Position numbers and translations under genes: made by a program. A model generated the notes under the pieces. The model searched no databases, had not been told where the DNA came from, and was given only the letters and a program-made list of their open reading frames with translations. A DNA stretch of 21,989 nucleotides from a virus: IMG/VR virus record IMGVR_UViG_3300035216_000363, positions 1 through 21,989 of that record. One strand, 5' to 3'. Below are positions 1 to 4,827 of this stretch, piece by piece (position 1 is the stretch's first letter; each line of letters begins with the position of its first letter).

Positions 1-42
1 CGACAAATCCGATTGATTTATTTTGATAAAATTCGTTTGCAT
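1..42 (-). CDS. Next head-tail/tail gene, first 14 codons only (partial)
   Basis: An ATG at 42-40 opens a frame that runs off the left end of the window (MQTNFIKINQSDLS). Its A of ATG is shared with the last base of the TAA stop of the head closure gene (TAATG), the same one-base coupling seen between the two genes before it, which is why I accept the start. In HK97-like late operons this position usually holds a gp10-like tail completion protein, but 14 residues are too few to identify it; that role is inferred from order only. Confidence 0.6.
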   Translation of the reverse strand, partial: MQTNFIKINQSDLS

Positions 43-368
43 TAATTAGATTTTGTTGCGGTTAATTTAGTGTGAAAATCCAAATCCAATTCAAATTTTT
101 CGTTAATTCTATAATTTTGCGAACCGCCTTCAATTGTAAATATATCACCAATGACAATCAAATCCGCCGTTTTCTTACGCATTAATATTTCAACTTCTAT
201 TTCGTGATCACGTTTTCCAAATTTTTCGCTTATTTCACCGTTAATTTGCTTTAAATCGCACCATACAGATGCAACCGTTGACAATGTAGAAGTAAAACCG
301 CCGAATTGATCCGGTGTTTTAACTAAGCGTTTTATTGTAATTTTTGAATTTAGTTTTCCGGCTTGCAT
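42..368 (-). CDS. Head closure / head-tail joining protein (SPP1 gp16-like family)
   Basis: A 108-residue protein with the usual length and layout of the phage head-tail joining family: an N-terminal GKLNSKITIKR strand, a P-x-x-FGGF turn, a W-x-D-x-K-x-I segment near residues 36-42, and an alternating beta pattern through IGDIFTIEGGSQNYRI to the C-terminus. Members plug the connector after packaging and provide the surface to which the tail attaches. It is translationally coupled to the gp6-like connector gene (one shared base, TAATG) and overlaps the next gene in the same way, consistent with a morphogenesis operon. Identification is by pattern and position, not by a search. Confidence 0.8.
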   Translation of the reverse strand: MQAGKLNSKITIKRLVKTPDQFGGFTSTLSTVASVWCDLKQINGEISEKFGKRDHEIEVEILMRKKTADLIVIGDIFTIEGGSQNYRINEKFELDLDFHTKLTATKSN

Positions 369-886
369 TATAGAAACATTGTTTTATAAGACGTTAAAAT
401 TAACTTTGTATTTGTTGGAATTTCCGAAACCTCTTTTGAACTGCCTGATTCAAAATCCGCTCGGTTATCATAATAAGTTGATATTAATTGCAACATCGCT
501 TGTTTTATAAGTGAATCATTTAAACCGGTTGTTATATATGTAACCTTTACGCGATCGGCACCGCCGCCATCTAATTCAATGGTTTCATTATCTAATCCTA
601 AAATTTCAAACGCGGTTGTGTCGGTTCCGTTAACGTTAACCGTTGAAATGCTTGAAACCGGGCCAAATGGCAAATCAAAAACGCCGTTTGTTGTTGGTAA
701 ATAATAAGTTCGGTTTTTTGAAACGATATCACGCGAAATATAGTTTTCGCACCAGATACGCGCTTGCGTTATCATTGCCGAAATAATATTATCATCCGAT
801 GCCGTATCAATACGAACGTAATCTTTAACATTTTGAGCCGTTAAAATTTCATTTCCAACCGTTGAATTAATCTTGATTTGTCGCAT
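368..886 (-). CDS. gp6-like head-tail connector protein
   Basis: A 172-residue protein resembling the HK97 gp6/SPP1 gp15 connector family: an N-terminal LTAQNVKDYVRID segment, then an alpha-helical stretch DDNIISAMITQARIWCENYI typical of these all-helical adaptors, a LPTTNGVFDLPFGPVSSI segment, and a C-terminal helix QAMLQLISTYYDNR. The family forms a 12- or 13-fold ring under the portal. The start overlaps the end of the upstream 70-residue gene by 20 bases, and the stop shares one base with the head closure gene. Some relatives are shorter (about 100 residues); the length here fits the longer Gram-negative phage type. Confidence 0.82.
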   Translation of the reverse strand: MRQIKINSTVGNEILTAQNVKDYVRIDTASDDNIISAMITQARIWCENYISRDIVSKNRTYYLPTTNGVFDLPFGPVSSISTVNVNGTDTTAFEILGLDNETIELDGGGADRVKVTYITTGLNDSLIKQAMLQLISTYYDNRADFESGSSKEVSEIPTNTKLILTSYKTMFL

Positions 887-1079
887 TCTCTTTATTTTCT
901 AAATATTCAACTTTTAATTCTTTGGTTTCAATTTCGATTTTGCTTTTCTTTTTTATTACTTTAGTAGCAAACCCTTTTTGAATCCATACTTTAGCAACGT
1001 CATCAGAAAGTTCGATTGTATCGCCTTCATTATAACGTTTGCCGTTTCTTAAAATTGATTCTTTGATTTTTAAATTCAT
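867..1079 (-). CDS. Small conserved phage protein preceding the connector
   Basis: A 70-residue, lysine/glutamate-rich protein. Residues 1-41 have the pattern of a small phage beta-fold (KIKESILRNGKRYNEGDTIEL, then AKVWIQKGFATKV) common as short proteins between capsid and connector genes: a positively charged strand, a turn with EGD, and a helix ending in KGFA. The C-terminal 30 residues are charged and low in complexity. No function is known to me. It is the first gene after a promoter-like box at 1094-1101 and a strong terminator, so it begins the connector transcription unit, and it overlaps the connector gene by 20 bases. Confidence 0.7.
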   Translation of the reverse strand: MNLKIKESILRNGKRYNEGDTIELSDDVAKVWIQKGFATKVIKKKSKIEIETKELKVEYLENKENATNQD

Positions 1080-1093
1080 AATGTAAATTTTTG

Positions 1094-1101
1094 TAAAGAT
1101 A
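1094..1101 (-). promoter_or_regulatory. Promoter -7-like box for the connector unit (TATCTTTA)
   Basis: On the minus strand TATCTTTACAAAAATTT ends 8 bases before the ATG at 1079. It follows directly on the U-tract of the terminator at 1105-1137. It matches the Bacteroidota TAnnTTTG box except for the last base, and shares the extension CrAAAATTT with boxes at 4609 and 8308. No convincing -33 box at 17-23 bases was found. Confidence 0.45.
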
Positions 1102-1104
1102 AAA

Positions 1105-1137
1105 AAAAAGCGTCACAATTAAATCGCGACGCTTTTT
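1105..1137 (-). terminator. Rho-independent terminator after the endonuclease gene
   Basis: A perfect 10-bp inverted repeat: AAAAAGCGTC (1105-1114) and GACGCTTTTT (1128-1137) around a 13-base loop. On the minus strand the 3' arm runs into nine T. It lies 23 bases beyond the stop of the endonuclease-like gene; by symmetry it could also act on the plus strand. Confidence 0.85.
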
Positions 1138-1149
1138 AAACAAAACAAA
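1131..1149. repeat. 19-bp direct repeat, copy 1
   Basis: GCTTTTTAAACAAAACAAA on the plus strand, identical to 1565-1583. It comprises one terminator arm plus the flanking AAACAAAACAAA. The two copies lie 434 bases apart on either side of the endonuclease-like gene. Confidence 0.85.
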
Positions 1150-1160
1150 TATGAAAAACA

Positions 1161-1523
1161 CTATAACAATGCAAAGTTATTAAAATTTTTTAAATAATTA
1201 CCGCCTTTGTTTATAACAATTGATTTTGTGACGCCATCATTTTTAAAAATATAAAAACCTTTATGAGAATTAACCCAAATCGCAAAGTAATCAACATCAG
1301 ATAATAAATAAGGTTGTTTGTTTGTATTACGCAAATAACAACGAACTTTATCAGATTCTTTAGTTACCGATTTAATTTGGATCTTTTTAAGTCCGTTAAT
1401 CGTTTCAATGATACAATCATAAGGCGATGAATCTAACAATGGAAAAGAAACTTGCATTTCGCGTTCCATTGCCATCGTTGCAAATTTATATTCAGCTAAG
1501 CAACCGATTAAATTGTTATCCAT
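1161..1523 (-). CDS. PD-(D/Q)XK endonuclease, homing-endonuclease-like (I-Ssp6803I type)
   Basis: A 120-residue protein with the order of a PD-(D/E)XK nuclease: a conserved N-terminal helix with E11 (GCLAEYKFATMAM), D36 in SSPYDCII, then Q49-I-K51 on the next strand (KKIQIKSVT). Glutamine in place of the usual acidic residue before the lysine is a known feature of the group I intron homing endonuclease I-Ssp6803I, and the length fits that family. A role in DNA cleavage, perhaps self-spreading, is therefore likely, although no intron was seen around it. It stands alone as a cassette with its own promoter-like box and terminator, both flanks carrying the same 19-bp repeat. Other options are a restriction-like or resolvase-like nuclease. 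Confidence 0.7.
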   Translation of the reverse strand: MDNNLIGCLAEYKFATMAMEREMQVSFPLLDSSPYDCIIETINGLKKIQIKSVTKESDKVRCYLRNTNKQPYLLSDVDYFAIWVNSHKGFYIFKNDGVTKSIVINKGGNYLKNFNNFALL

Positions 1524-1527
1524 TTTG

Positions 1528-1535
1528 TAAAGCTA
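1528..1535 (-). promoter_or_regulatory. Promoter -7-like box (TAGCTTTA) 4 bases before the endonuclease ATG
   Basis: TAGCTTTA is followed by CAAA and the ATG at 1523, so a transcript begun at the usual distance would be leaderless or nearly so. It sits between the U-tract of the terminator at 1539-1571 and the gene. Confidence 0.4.
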
Positions 1536-1538
1536 CAA

Positions 1539-1571
1539 AAAAAACCGGTTGAATTAACAAACCGGCTTTTT
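1539..1571 (-). terminator. Rho-independent terminator after the membrane microprotein gene
   Basis: Arms at 1539-1550 and 1560-1571 form a 12-bp stem with one G-U pair around a 9-base loop. On the minus strand the second arm contains the run of T after AACCGG. It follows the stop of the 48-residue gene by 21 bases. Confidence 0.85.
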
Positions 1572-1583
1572 AAACAAAACAAA
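1565..1583. repeat. 19-bp direct repeat, copy 2
   Basis: Identical to 1131-1149 (GCTTTTTAAACAAAACAAA). It overlaps one arm of the terminator at 1539-1571 and lies just beyond the stop of the 48-residue gene. Confidence 0.85.
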
Positions 1584-1592
1584 ATAAAACTA

Positions 1593-1739
1593 TTATTGGG
1601 TGTTATTTTTAGTAGTTGCAACGCTTATGGCTATAATCAACAGAAATAAGGCGCAATAAATATCATTGAATTTCATTATTTGCCGAATAGCAAAAAAGAA
1701 AAATATTATTGGTAAAATTATTTTGATTTTATTTTCCAT
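1593..1739 (-). CDS. Small membrane protein (48 residues)
   Basis: A short open frame from ATG 1739 to TAA 1593. Residues 1-6 are MENKIK, then a hydrophobic stretch at 7-18 (IILPIIFFFFAI), a short polar piece and a second hydrophobic segment at about 29-43 (CALFLLIIAISVATT) with a polar tail. This is the shape of a two-segment inner membrane hairpin protein such as a small holin or an exclusion protein, but nothing identifies it. Support comes from its fit between the neighbouring cysteine-rich gene (stop at 1741) and a strong terminator 21 bases after its stop. Confidence 0.6.
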   Translation of the reverse strand: MENKIKIILPIIFFFFAIRQIMKFNDIYCALFLLIIAISVATTKNNTQ

Positions 1740-1740
1740 T

Positions 1741-1863
1741 CTACATCATATCAGCTTCAAAACAAGCGCTTGAACAAGGCCCGGGCTTTTCTGTTTGACA
1801 TCCGCAAACGCCACATTCAAATCCGGGTTCGTTATCTTCCGATAAATAATCGTAATAAAACAT
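1741..1863 (-). CDS. Cysteine-rich microprotein (40 residues)
   Basis: An open frame from ATG 1863 to TAG 1741. Residues 1-14 are acidic and aromatic (MFYYDYLSEDNEPG), and residues 15-35 contain five cysteines: C17-x2-C20-x-C22, then C30 and C34. The spacing suggests a single metal (zinc) site. It begins 3 bases after the stop of the DUF3310 gene and ends 1 base before the start of the membrane microprotein gene, which is tight packing expected of a real gene. Function unknown. Confidence 0.6.
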   Translation of the reverse strand: MFYYDYLSEDNEPGFECGVCGCQTEKPGPCSSACFEADMM

Positions 1864-1866
1864 ATT

Positions 1867-2112
1867 TTAAAATTTTAGTTTAACATTTCTTTTAACATAT
1901 TTCAATTCGCGTTGTAAATAATCAATCGCCTTTTCAATATCTTCAACCTCGTTTTCTTTTTTTCCGGCGCGACAAACGTATTTTAAAACATTGCCGCGGT
2001 TAAAGTTTAGTTTAAAATCTTGTATAACGTCAATTAAGTCGTATATTTTGCCGTTTTGATAGTGTTTAGGTACATTCCCCATAATTAAATTTTTAAAGCG
2101 CTTAGAACGCAT
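1867..2112 (-). CDS. DUF3310 family protein
   Basis: An 81-residue protein with the DUF3310 signature: PKHYQNGKIYDLIDVIQDF, then FNRGNVLKYVCRAGKK, then EDIEKAIDYLQRELK. Such proteins are very common in phages; some database records call them nucleotide kinase-like, but the short form has no P-loop here and I assign no reaction. Two starts are possible: the ATG at 2112 abuts the upstream TAA (TAAATG), while an internal ATG ten codons later (MGNVPKHY) fits the usual family N-terminus and has an A/T-rich leader. The longer form is reported because of the tight junction. Confidence 0.85.
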   Translation of the reverse strand: MRSKRFKNLIMGNVPKHYQNGKIYDLIDVIQDFKLNFNRGNVLKYVCRAGKKENEVEDIEKAIDYLQRELKYVKRNVKLKF

Positions 2113-2298
2113 TTATATTGACATTCCAATTAAGATTCCTATTGTAATTAATAAAACAGATAAAGTTAACGCGATTACAATATCGCTTTCATCTTTTTTA
2201 TCTCTTAATGATTCCATTTCATTCGGTGTGTAAACTTCAATTCGTTTACCTTTTTTGTTGATGTGTAATCCCGTTGGGGTTTTTTTTAAATCTTTCAT
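2113..2298 (-). CDS. Small C-tail-anchored membrane protein (61 residues)
   Basis: The first 40 residues are polar and basic-to-acidic (KKTPTGLHINKKGKRIEVYTPNEMESLRDKKDE); residues 41-61 form one hydrophobic helix (IVIALTLSVLLITIGILIG), so the protein is probably anchored at its C-terminus with the N-terminal part in the cytoplasm. The start is preceded by AAAACACTATG, the leader type seen before other genes here. It abuts the DUF3310 gene directly. I do not recognise a family; a superinfection-exclusion or lysis-related role is possible but unsupported. Confidence 0.65.
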   Translation of the reverse strand: MKDLKKTPTGLHINKKGKRIEVYTPNEMESLRDKKDESDIVIALTLSVLLITIGILIGMSI

Positions 2299-2318
2299 AG
2301 TGTTTTGTTTTAATTTTA

Positions 2319-2338
2319 AGGGAGCTTTTAAACTCCCT
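2319..2338 (-). terminator. Hairpin AGGGAG/CTCCCT, copy A (possible weak terminator)
   Basis: AGGGAG (2319-2324), 8-base loop, CTCCCT (2333-2338), followed on the minus strand by TTAAAATTAAAAC. It lies 15 bases after the stop of the 68-residue gene. The same hairpin occurs at 17145-17164 after the 79-residue gene. The T-run is broken, so it may be an mRNA-processing or stability hairpin instead. Confidence 0.55.
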
Positions 2339-2353
2339 ATTGTTTTGTTTTTA

Positions 2354-2560
2354 TTATTTACTTACTATATTAATGTGTGGGAATCTTGATTTTATATCCA
2401 TTAACTCGAATCTAGTTACATATCCTACGTGCAATGTTAGTAACCCTTGTACAGTTCCCTTAACTCTTGTAGCGTGACCTTCTTCATTTAAAGTATCTTG
2501 AGCTGTTAAGTATCTCCCTGTATTGCTTAATGCATTCCAATTTTTAGTATCTGTTGTCAT
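2354..2560 (-). CDS. Hypothetical accessory protein (68 residues)
   Basis: A 68-residue protein (MTTDTKNWNALSNTGRYL...) with no recognised domain; it looks like a compact soluble alpha/beta protein with the strand pattern VKGTVQGLLTLHVGYVTRFEL. It is a self-contained unit, with a promoter-like box at 2587-2594, a 26-base leader and a hairpin after the stop. Only three CpG occur in 207 bases, much fewer than in neighbouring structural genes, suggesting separate acquisition. The bases around its ATG (GTTGTCATAATAT on the plus strand) are identical to those of the 79-residue gene at 17180-17419, and both genes are followed by the same hairpin. Function unknown. Confidence 0.65.
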   Translation of the reverse strand: MTTDTKNWNALSNTGRYLTAQDTLNEEGHATRVKGTVQGLLTLHVGYVTRFELMDIKSRFPHINIVSK

Positions 2561-2586
2561 AATATAGTTATTTATTTTGTTCCCTA

Positions 2587-2594
2587 CAAATATA
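2587..2594 (-). promoter_or_regulatory. Promoter -7 box TATATTTG for the 68-residue gene
   Basis: A full match to the Bacteroidota TAnnTTTG box on the minus strand, 26 bases before the ATG at 2560. The -33 region has only a weak TTTC at about 22 bases upstream. It follows the capsid gene terminator, so the small gene needs its own promoter. Confidence 0.5.
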
Positions 2595-2689
2595 CAACTA
2601 ATATTGAGAAATGAAAGAATTTTTTTAGTTTTTTTTTAAAGTTTTTTTGTTTCTTATCTGTTATAGGCCCTAAAAATTAAGCATAAAAA

Positions 2690-2709
2690 AAAGGGCCAAA
2701 CGGCCCTTT
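2690..2709 (-). terminator. Strong terminator after the major capsid gene
   Basis: A perfect 8-bp stem AAAGGGCC/GGCCCTTT with a 4-base loop (GTTT on the minus strand), followed by a run of T on the minus strand. It lies 20 bases beyond the capsid stop codon. Confidence 0.92.
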
Positions 2710-2729
2710 TAATTTAATTATGCAAATAA

Positions 2730-3902
2730 TTACGGAGTTTCTAAAGCGGCTTGAGCCGTTGCGAATTGTCCTTTTACAAAAGCATTTGGTAAATAGTTTG
2801 TTAATGCTATTCTTTCAGATACCCTTACAGTAACAAAACCATCTCTCACGTTAGTTCCATCTTCTCTGAAAAATTCAATATTAACGCCCTCACGAACCCA
2901 AAGTTGTGTCCCAATGCCAAAGTTTCCAATTAAGAAATCACCGGCAGCGATTGCACTATTCAATACAACTTTAACGCCCATAAATACTGGCTGTAAACCA
3001 CCATACGCAGCATCTTTAATATAGTTGTTAGTTGTATCTTTTAACAATAAAATTTTGTGAAAATCTGTTGGATTTAAAAGAATTGTATCAGCATTATAGT
3101 TTAATAAAGATAATTGATTTAAAGCGGCAACAATTACGTCAAATTGATTAGCGGATTCAACCGTATCAGCGTAACTCCCGGCAGCAAATGCCGGTGCTGA
3201 ATTTACAATTCCACCTAAATCATTTCCAGTTAAAATATTAACATCCTCAACATCAAGTAGTTTTTCAGGCGCACGCGCTGAAAGATAAGAAGTTAATTGT
3301 GGCGTATCTGCTAACATTTCCTCAGAAATACGGAAATAAGTTCCAATTTTTTTAACGTTTGCATCAACCGCAGTCATGTCAAAATCGGATTGTGTTAATG
3401 TAACACCTTCAGCCGTTACGGCCGCACCATTTGAATATCCTGATTCCTTAACATAACGTACAACATCACTTTGAGTTGAACCTAATGAAAGTAATTGACG
3501 GATGTGAACCGGTCTTGTTGGATCGAATTTATATCCTGCTACTCTATCAGCCGGTATTACTTCGCCAGTAAAATCAGCGCCAACAGTCATATCAGCTTTG
3601 ATCTCAAATCTTGCACTTCTTGAATTTCCTTTTGTAATTCCTTCAATTGCACCGTTTTCGATTGCTTCAGATAAAGCACTTTTAAAAGTCATTTTCTTGT
3701 TAGCGTTGAATTGCTTCTTGTTAGCTACTTCAAACGCGTCAAGACGCTCGTTTAATTTGTTACTCATTTCAGTAACTTCAGATTTTACAATTTCAGATGC
3801 TTTCACTTCAATAGTGTTTGCAACTTCATTGTTTGATTTTTCGATTTTTGAATCGATTGAATTAGATATTTGATCTAATTGGTTTTTTAAATTTTCTTCC
3901 AT
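2730..3902 (-). CDS. Major capsid protein, HK97 fold
   Basis: A 390-residue protein of the HK97-type major capsid family. Residues 1-65 are a charged helical/coiled-coil segment (MEENLKNQLDQISNSIDSKI...) of the kind that serves as an internal scaffold (delta domain) and is cut off by the prohead protease; the core starts at about 95-110 (SARFEIKADMTVGADFTGEVIP). Typical core segments follow: RPVHIRQLLSLG, VRYVKESGYSNGAAVTAEG, KKIGTYFRISEEMLADTP, NILTGNDLGGI, LLNPTDFHKILLLKD and FREDGTNVRDGFVTVRVSERIALT. It follows the protease gene by 2 bases and ends at a strong terminator, so it is probably highly expressed. Confidence 0.95.
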   Translation of the reverse strand: MEENLKNQLDQISNSIDSKIEKSNNEVANTIEVKASEIVKSEVTEMSNKLNERLDAFEVANKKQFNANKKMTFKSALSEAIENGAIEGITKGNSRSARFEIKADMTVGADFTGEVIPADRVAGYKFDPTRPVHIRQLLSLGSTQSDVVRYVKESGYSNGAAVTAEGVTLTQSDFDMTAVDANVKKIGTYFRISEEMLADTPQLTSYLSARAPEKLLDVEDVNILTGNDLGGIVNSAPAFAAGSYADTVESANQFDVIVAALNQLSLLNYNADTILLNPTDFHKILLLKDTTNNYIKDAAYGGLQPVFMGVKVVLNSAIAAGDFLIGNFGIGTQLWVREGVNIEFFREDGTNVRDGFVTVRVSERIALTNYLPNAFVKGQFATAQAALETP

Positions 3903-3904
3903 TT

Positions 3905-4594
3905 TTAAGATTTTAAGGAATTTAATAAATATTTTAACACTTCGGAATCATTATGTTTTACCTCAACATTCGGCAAAGTGGTTTCAATAACCGGCTTTGT
4001 GAACTCCATAAATAATGATTTTAATTTTAAAACTTCGGCCTCAATAGCGAATCCCATATCATCGGATATTTTGCCATTGCGAAGTAGTTTTGATAAATTG
4101 TCGTAACGCTTTGAAACCTTTTCTAAATCAACGTTTCCTTTAACGTCTAAAATTTTTGCCTGGTCATTTGCTGCATAAGTAACGGCGCTTATTTCGTAAA
4201 GTTTAACTTCACTAATTTCGCGGTAATCACTTTTATTTTGTTTTTGGATTGGTAATATACCAACTGAATTTTCCGTTATCACGCCGCCCTTCATAAGTTG
4301 AACAACATCCATTCCTAATTGTGTTTTTGGAATTTCAGCAACGAAAACAAGTCCTTTATCATCTTCATAAAGTTCAAGCATTTTTCCGATTGGTTGATTC
4401 ATATCGTGTTGATATAAATATTTAACACGTTCACCGTTTTCGGCTATTGTCTTTTTATATGCGCCTTTAGTAATGACATCATCGTCGGAATCTTTGTTTC
4501 CAAAATAAGATCCATAACCTTTGATTATTCCGGCCTTTTCATCAGCATCAATTAATTCACCAACCGGCGCCGCTTTGTAAAGAATTGTATTCAT
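3905..4594 (-). CDS. Prohead (capsid maturation) protease, HK97 gp4/S78-type
   Basis: A 229-residue protein: MNTILYKAAPVGELIDADEKAG is followed by IIKGYGSYFGNKDSDDDVITKGAY, typical of prohead serine proteases. The expected catalytic positions are visible: H63 in YLYQHDMNQPIGK, S110 in TENSVGI and E134 in LYEISAVTYAAN. The enzyme cleaves the scaffold part of the capsid protein and itself during head maturation. The open frame extends 44 codons further upstream, but those residues are unlike the family, and the upstream ATG would overlap the whole 64-residue gene end and the promoter-like box; I therefore start at MNTILYK, 15 bases after the box at 4609-4616. Confidence 0.93.
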   Translation of the reverse strand: MNTILYKAAPVGELIDADEKAGIIKGYGSYFGNKDSDDDVITKGAYKKTIAENGERVKYLYQHDMNQPIGKMLELYEDDKGLVFVAEIPKTQLGMDVVQLMKGGVITENSVGILPIQKQNKSDYREISEVKLYEISAVTYAANDQAKILDVKGNVDLEKVSKRYDNLSKLLRNGKISDDMGFAIEAEVLKLKSLFMEFTKPVIETTLPNVEVKHNDSEVLKYLLNSLKS

Positions 4595-4608
4595 AAGAAA
4601 AATTTTTG

Positions 4609-4616
4609 TAAATATA
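4609..4616 (-). promoter_or_regulatory. Promoter -7-like box TATATTTA before the protease gene
   Basis: The minus strand reads TATATTTACAAAAATTT, ending 7 bases before ATG 4594. It is nearly identical to the boxes at 1094 and 8308 over 17 bases. A -33 box is not evident. Confidence 0.45.
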
Positions 4617-4631
4617 CGGATTTTTAAATTT

Positions 4632-4826
4632 TTAGATATACTGAATTTCACCACCATCAGAAACATCACCGGTAAAACTAGAAATCCATTTAATTTCTTT
4701 TCCGTTTGCCTTTTCCAAAACATCAATCAACCCGTCTTCACCTAATAAATTATAATAATTTAAAGGCGATTCAGAATTTGGATGTAATTCTAAATACTCA
4801 TTAATTAGTTTTTCTAATTTATCCAT
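4632..4826 (-). CDS. Small acidic protein next to the MuF-zincin gene
   Basis: A 64-residue protein (MDKLEKLINEYLELHPNSES...), clearly acidic (roughly 13 Asp/Glu against 5 Lys and no Arg), probably two or three helices followed by a short strand region ending in GGEIQYI. It starts one base after the TAA of the minor head/metalloprotease gene, indicating translational coupling. I know no family. The position directly after a gene for a possible MuF-type effector makes a protector (immunity) role a reasonable hypothesis; a small capsid accessory protein is equally compatible with what is visible. Confidence 0.65.
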   Translation of the reverse strand: MDKLEKLINEYLELHPNSESPLNYYNLLGEDGLIDVLEKANGKEIKWISSFTGDVSDGGEIQYI

Positions 4827-4827
4827 T

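Noticed and set aside
3598-3873. Plus-strand open frame of 91 codons within the capsid gene
   Set aside because: It is the reverse of a well-recognised capsid coding region; the hydrophobic look comes from the complement of Lys/Glu/Asn codons. Other plus-strand frames (for example 5423-5743, 8775-9020, 9096-9311, 10516-10749, 17074-17292) are rejected for the same reason.
4595-4726. 44-codon upstream extension of the prohead protease
   Set aside because: It covers part of the 64-residue gene and the promoter box, is unlike the family, and the internal ATG at 4594 gives a standard N-terminus.
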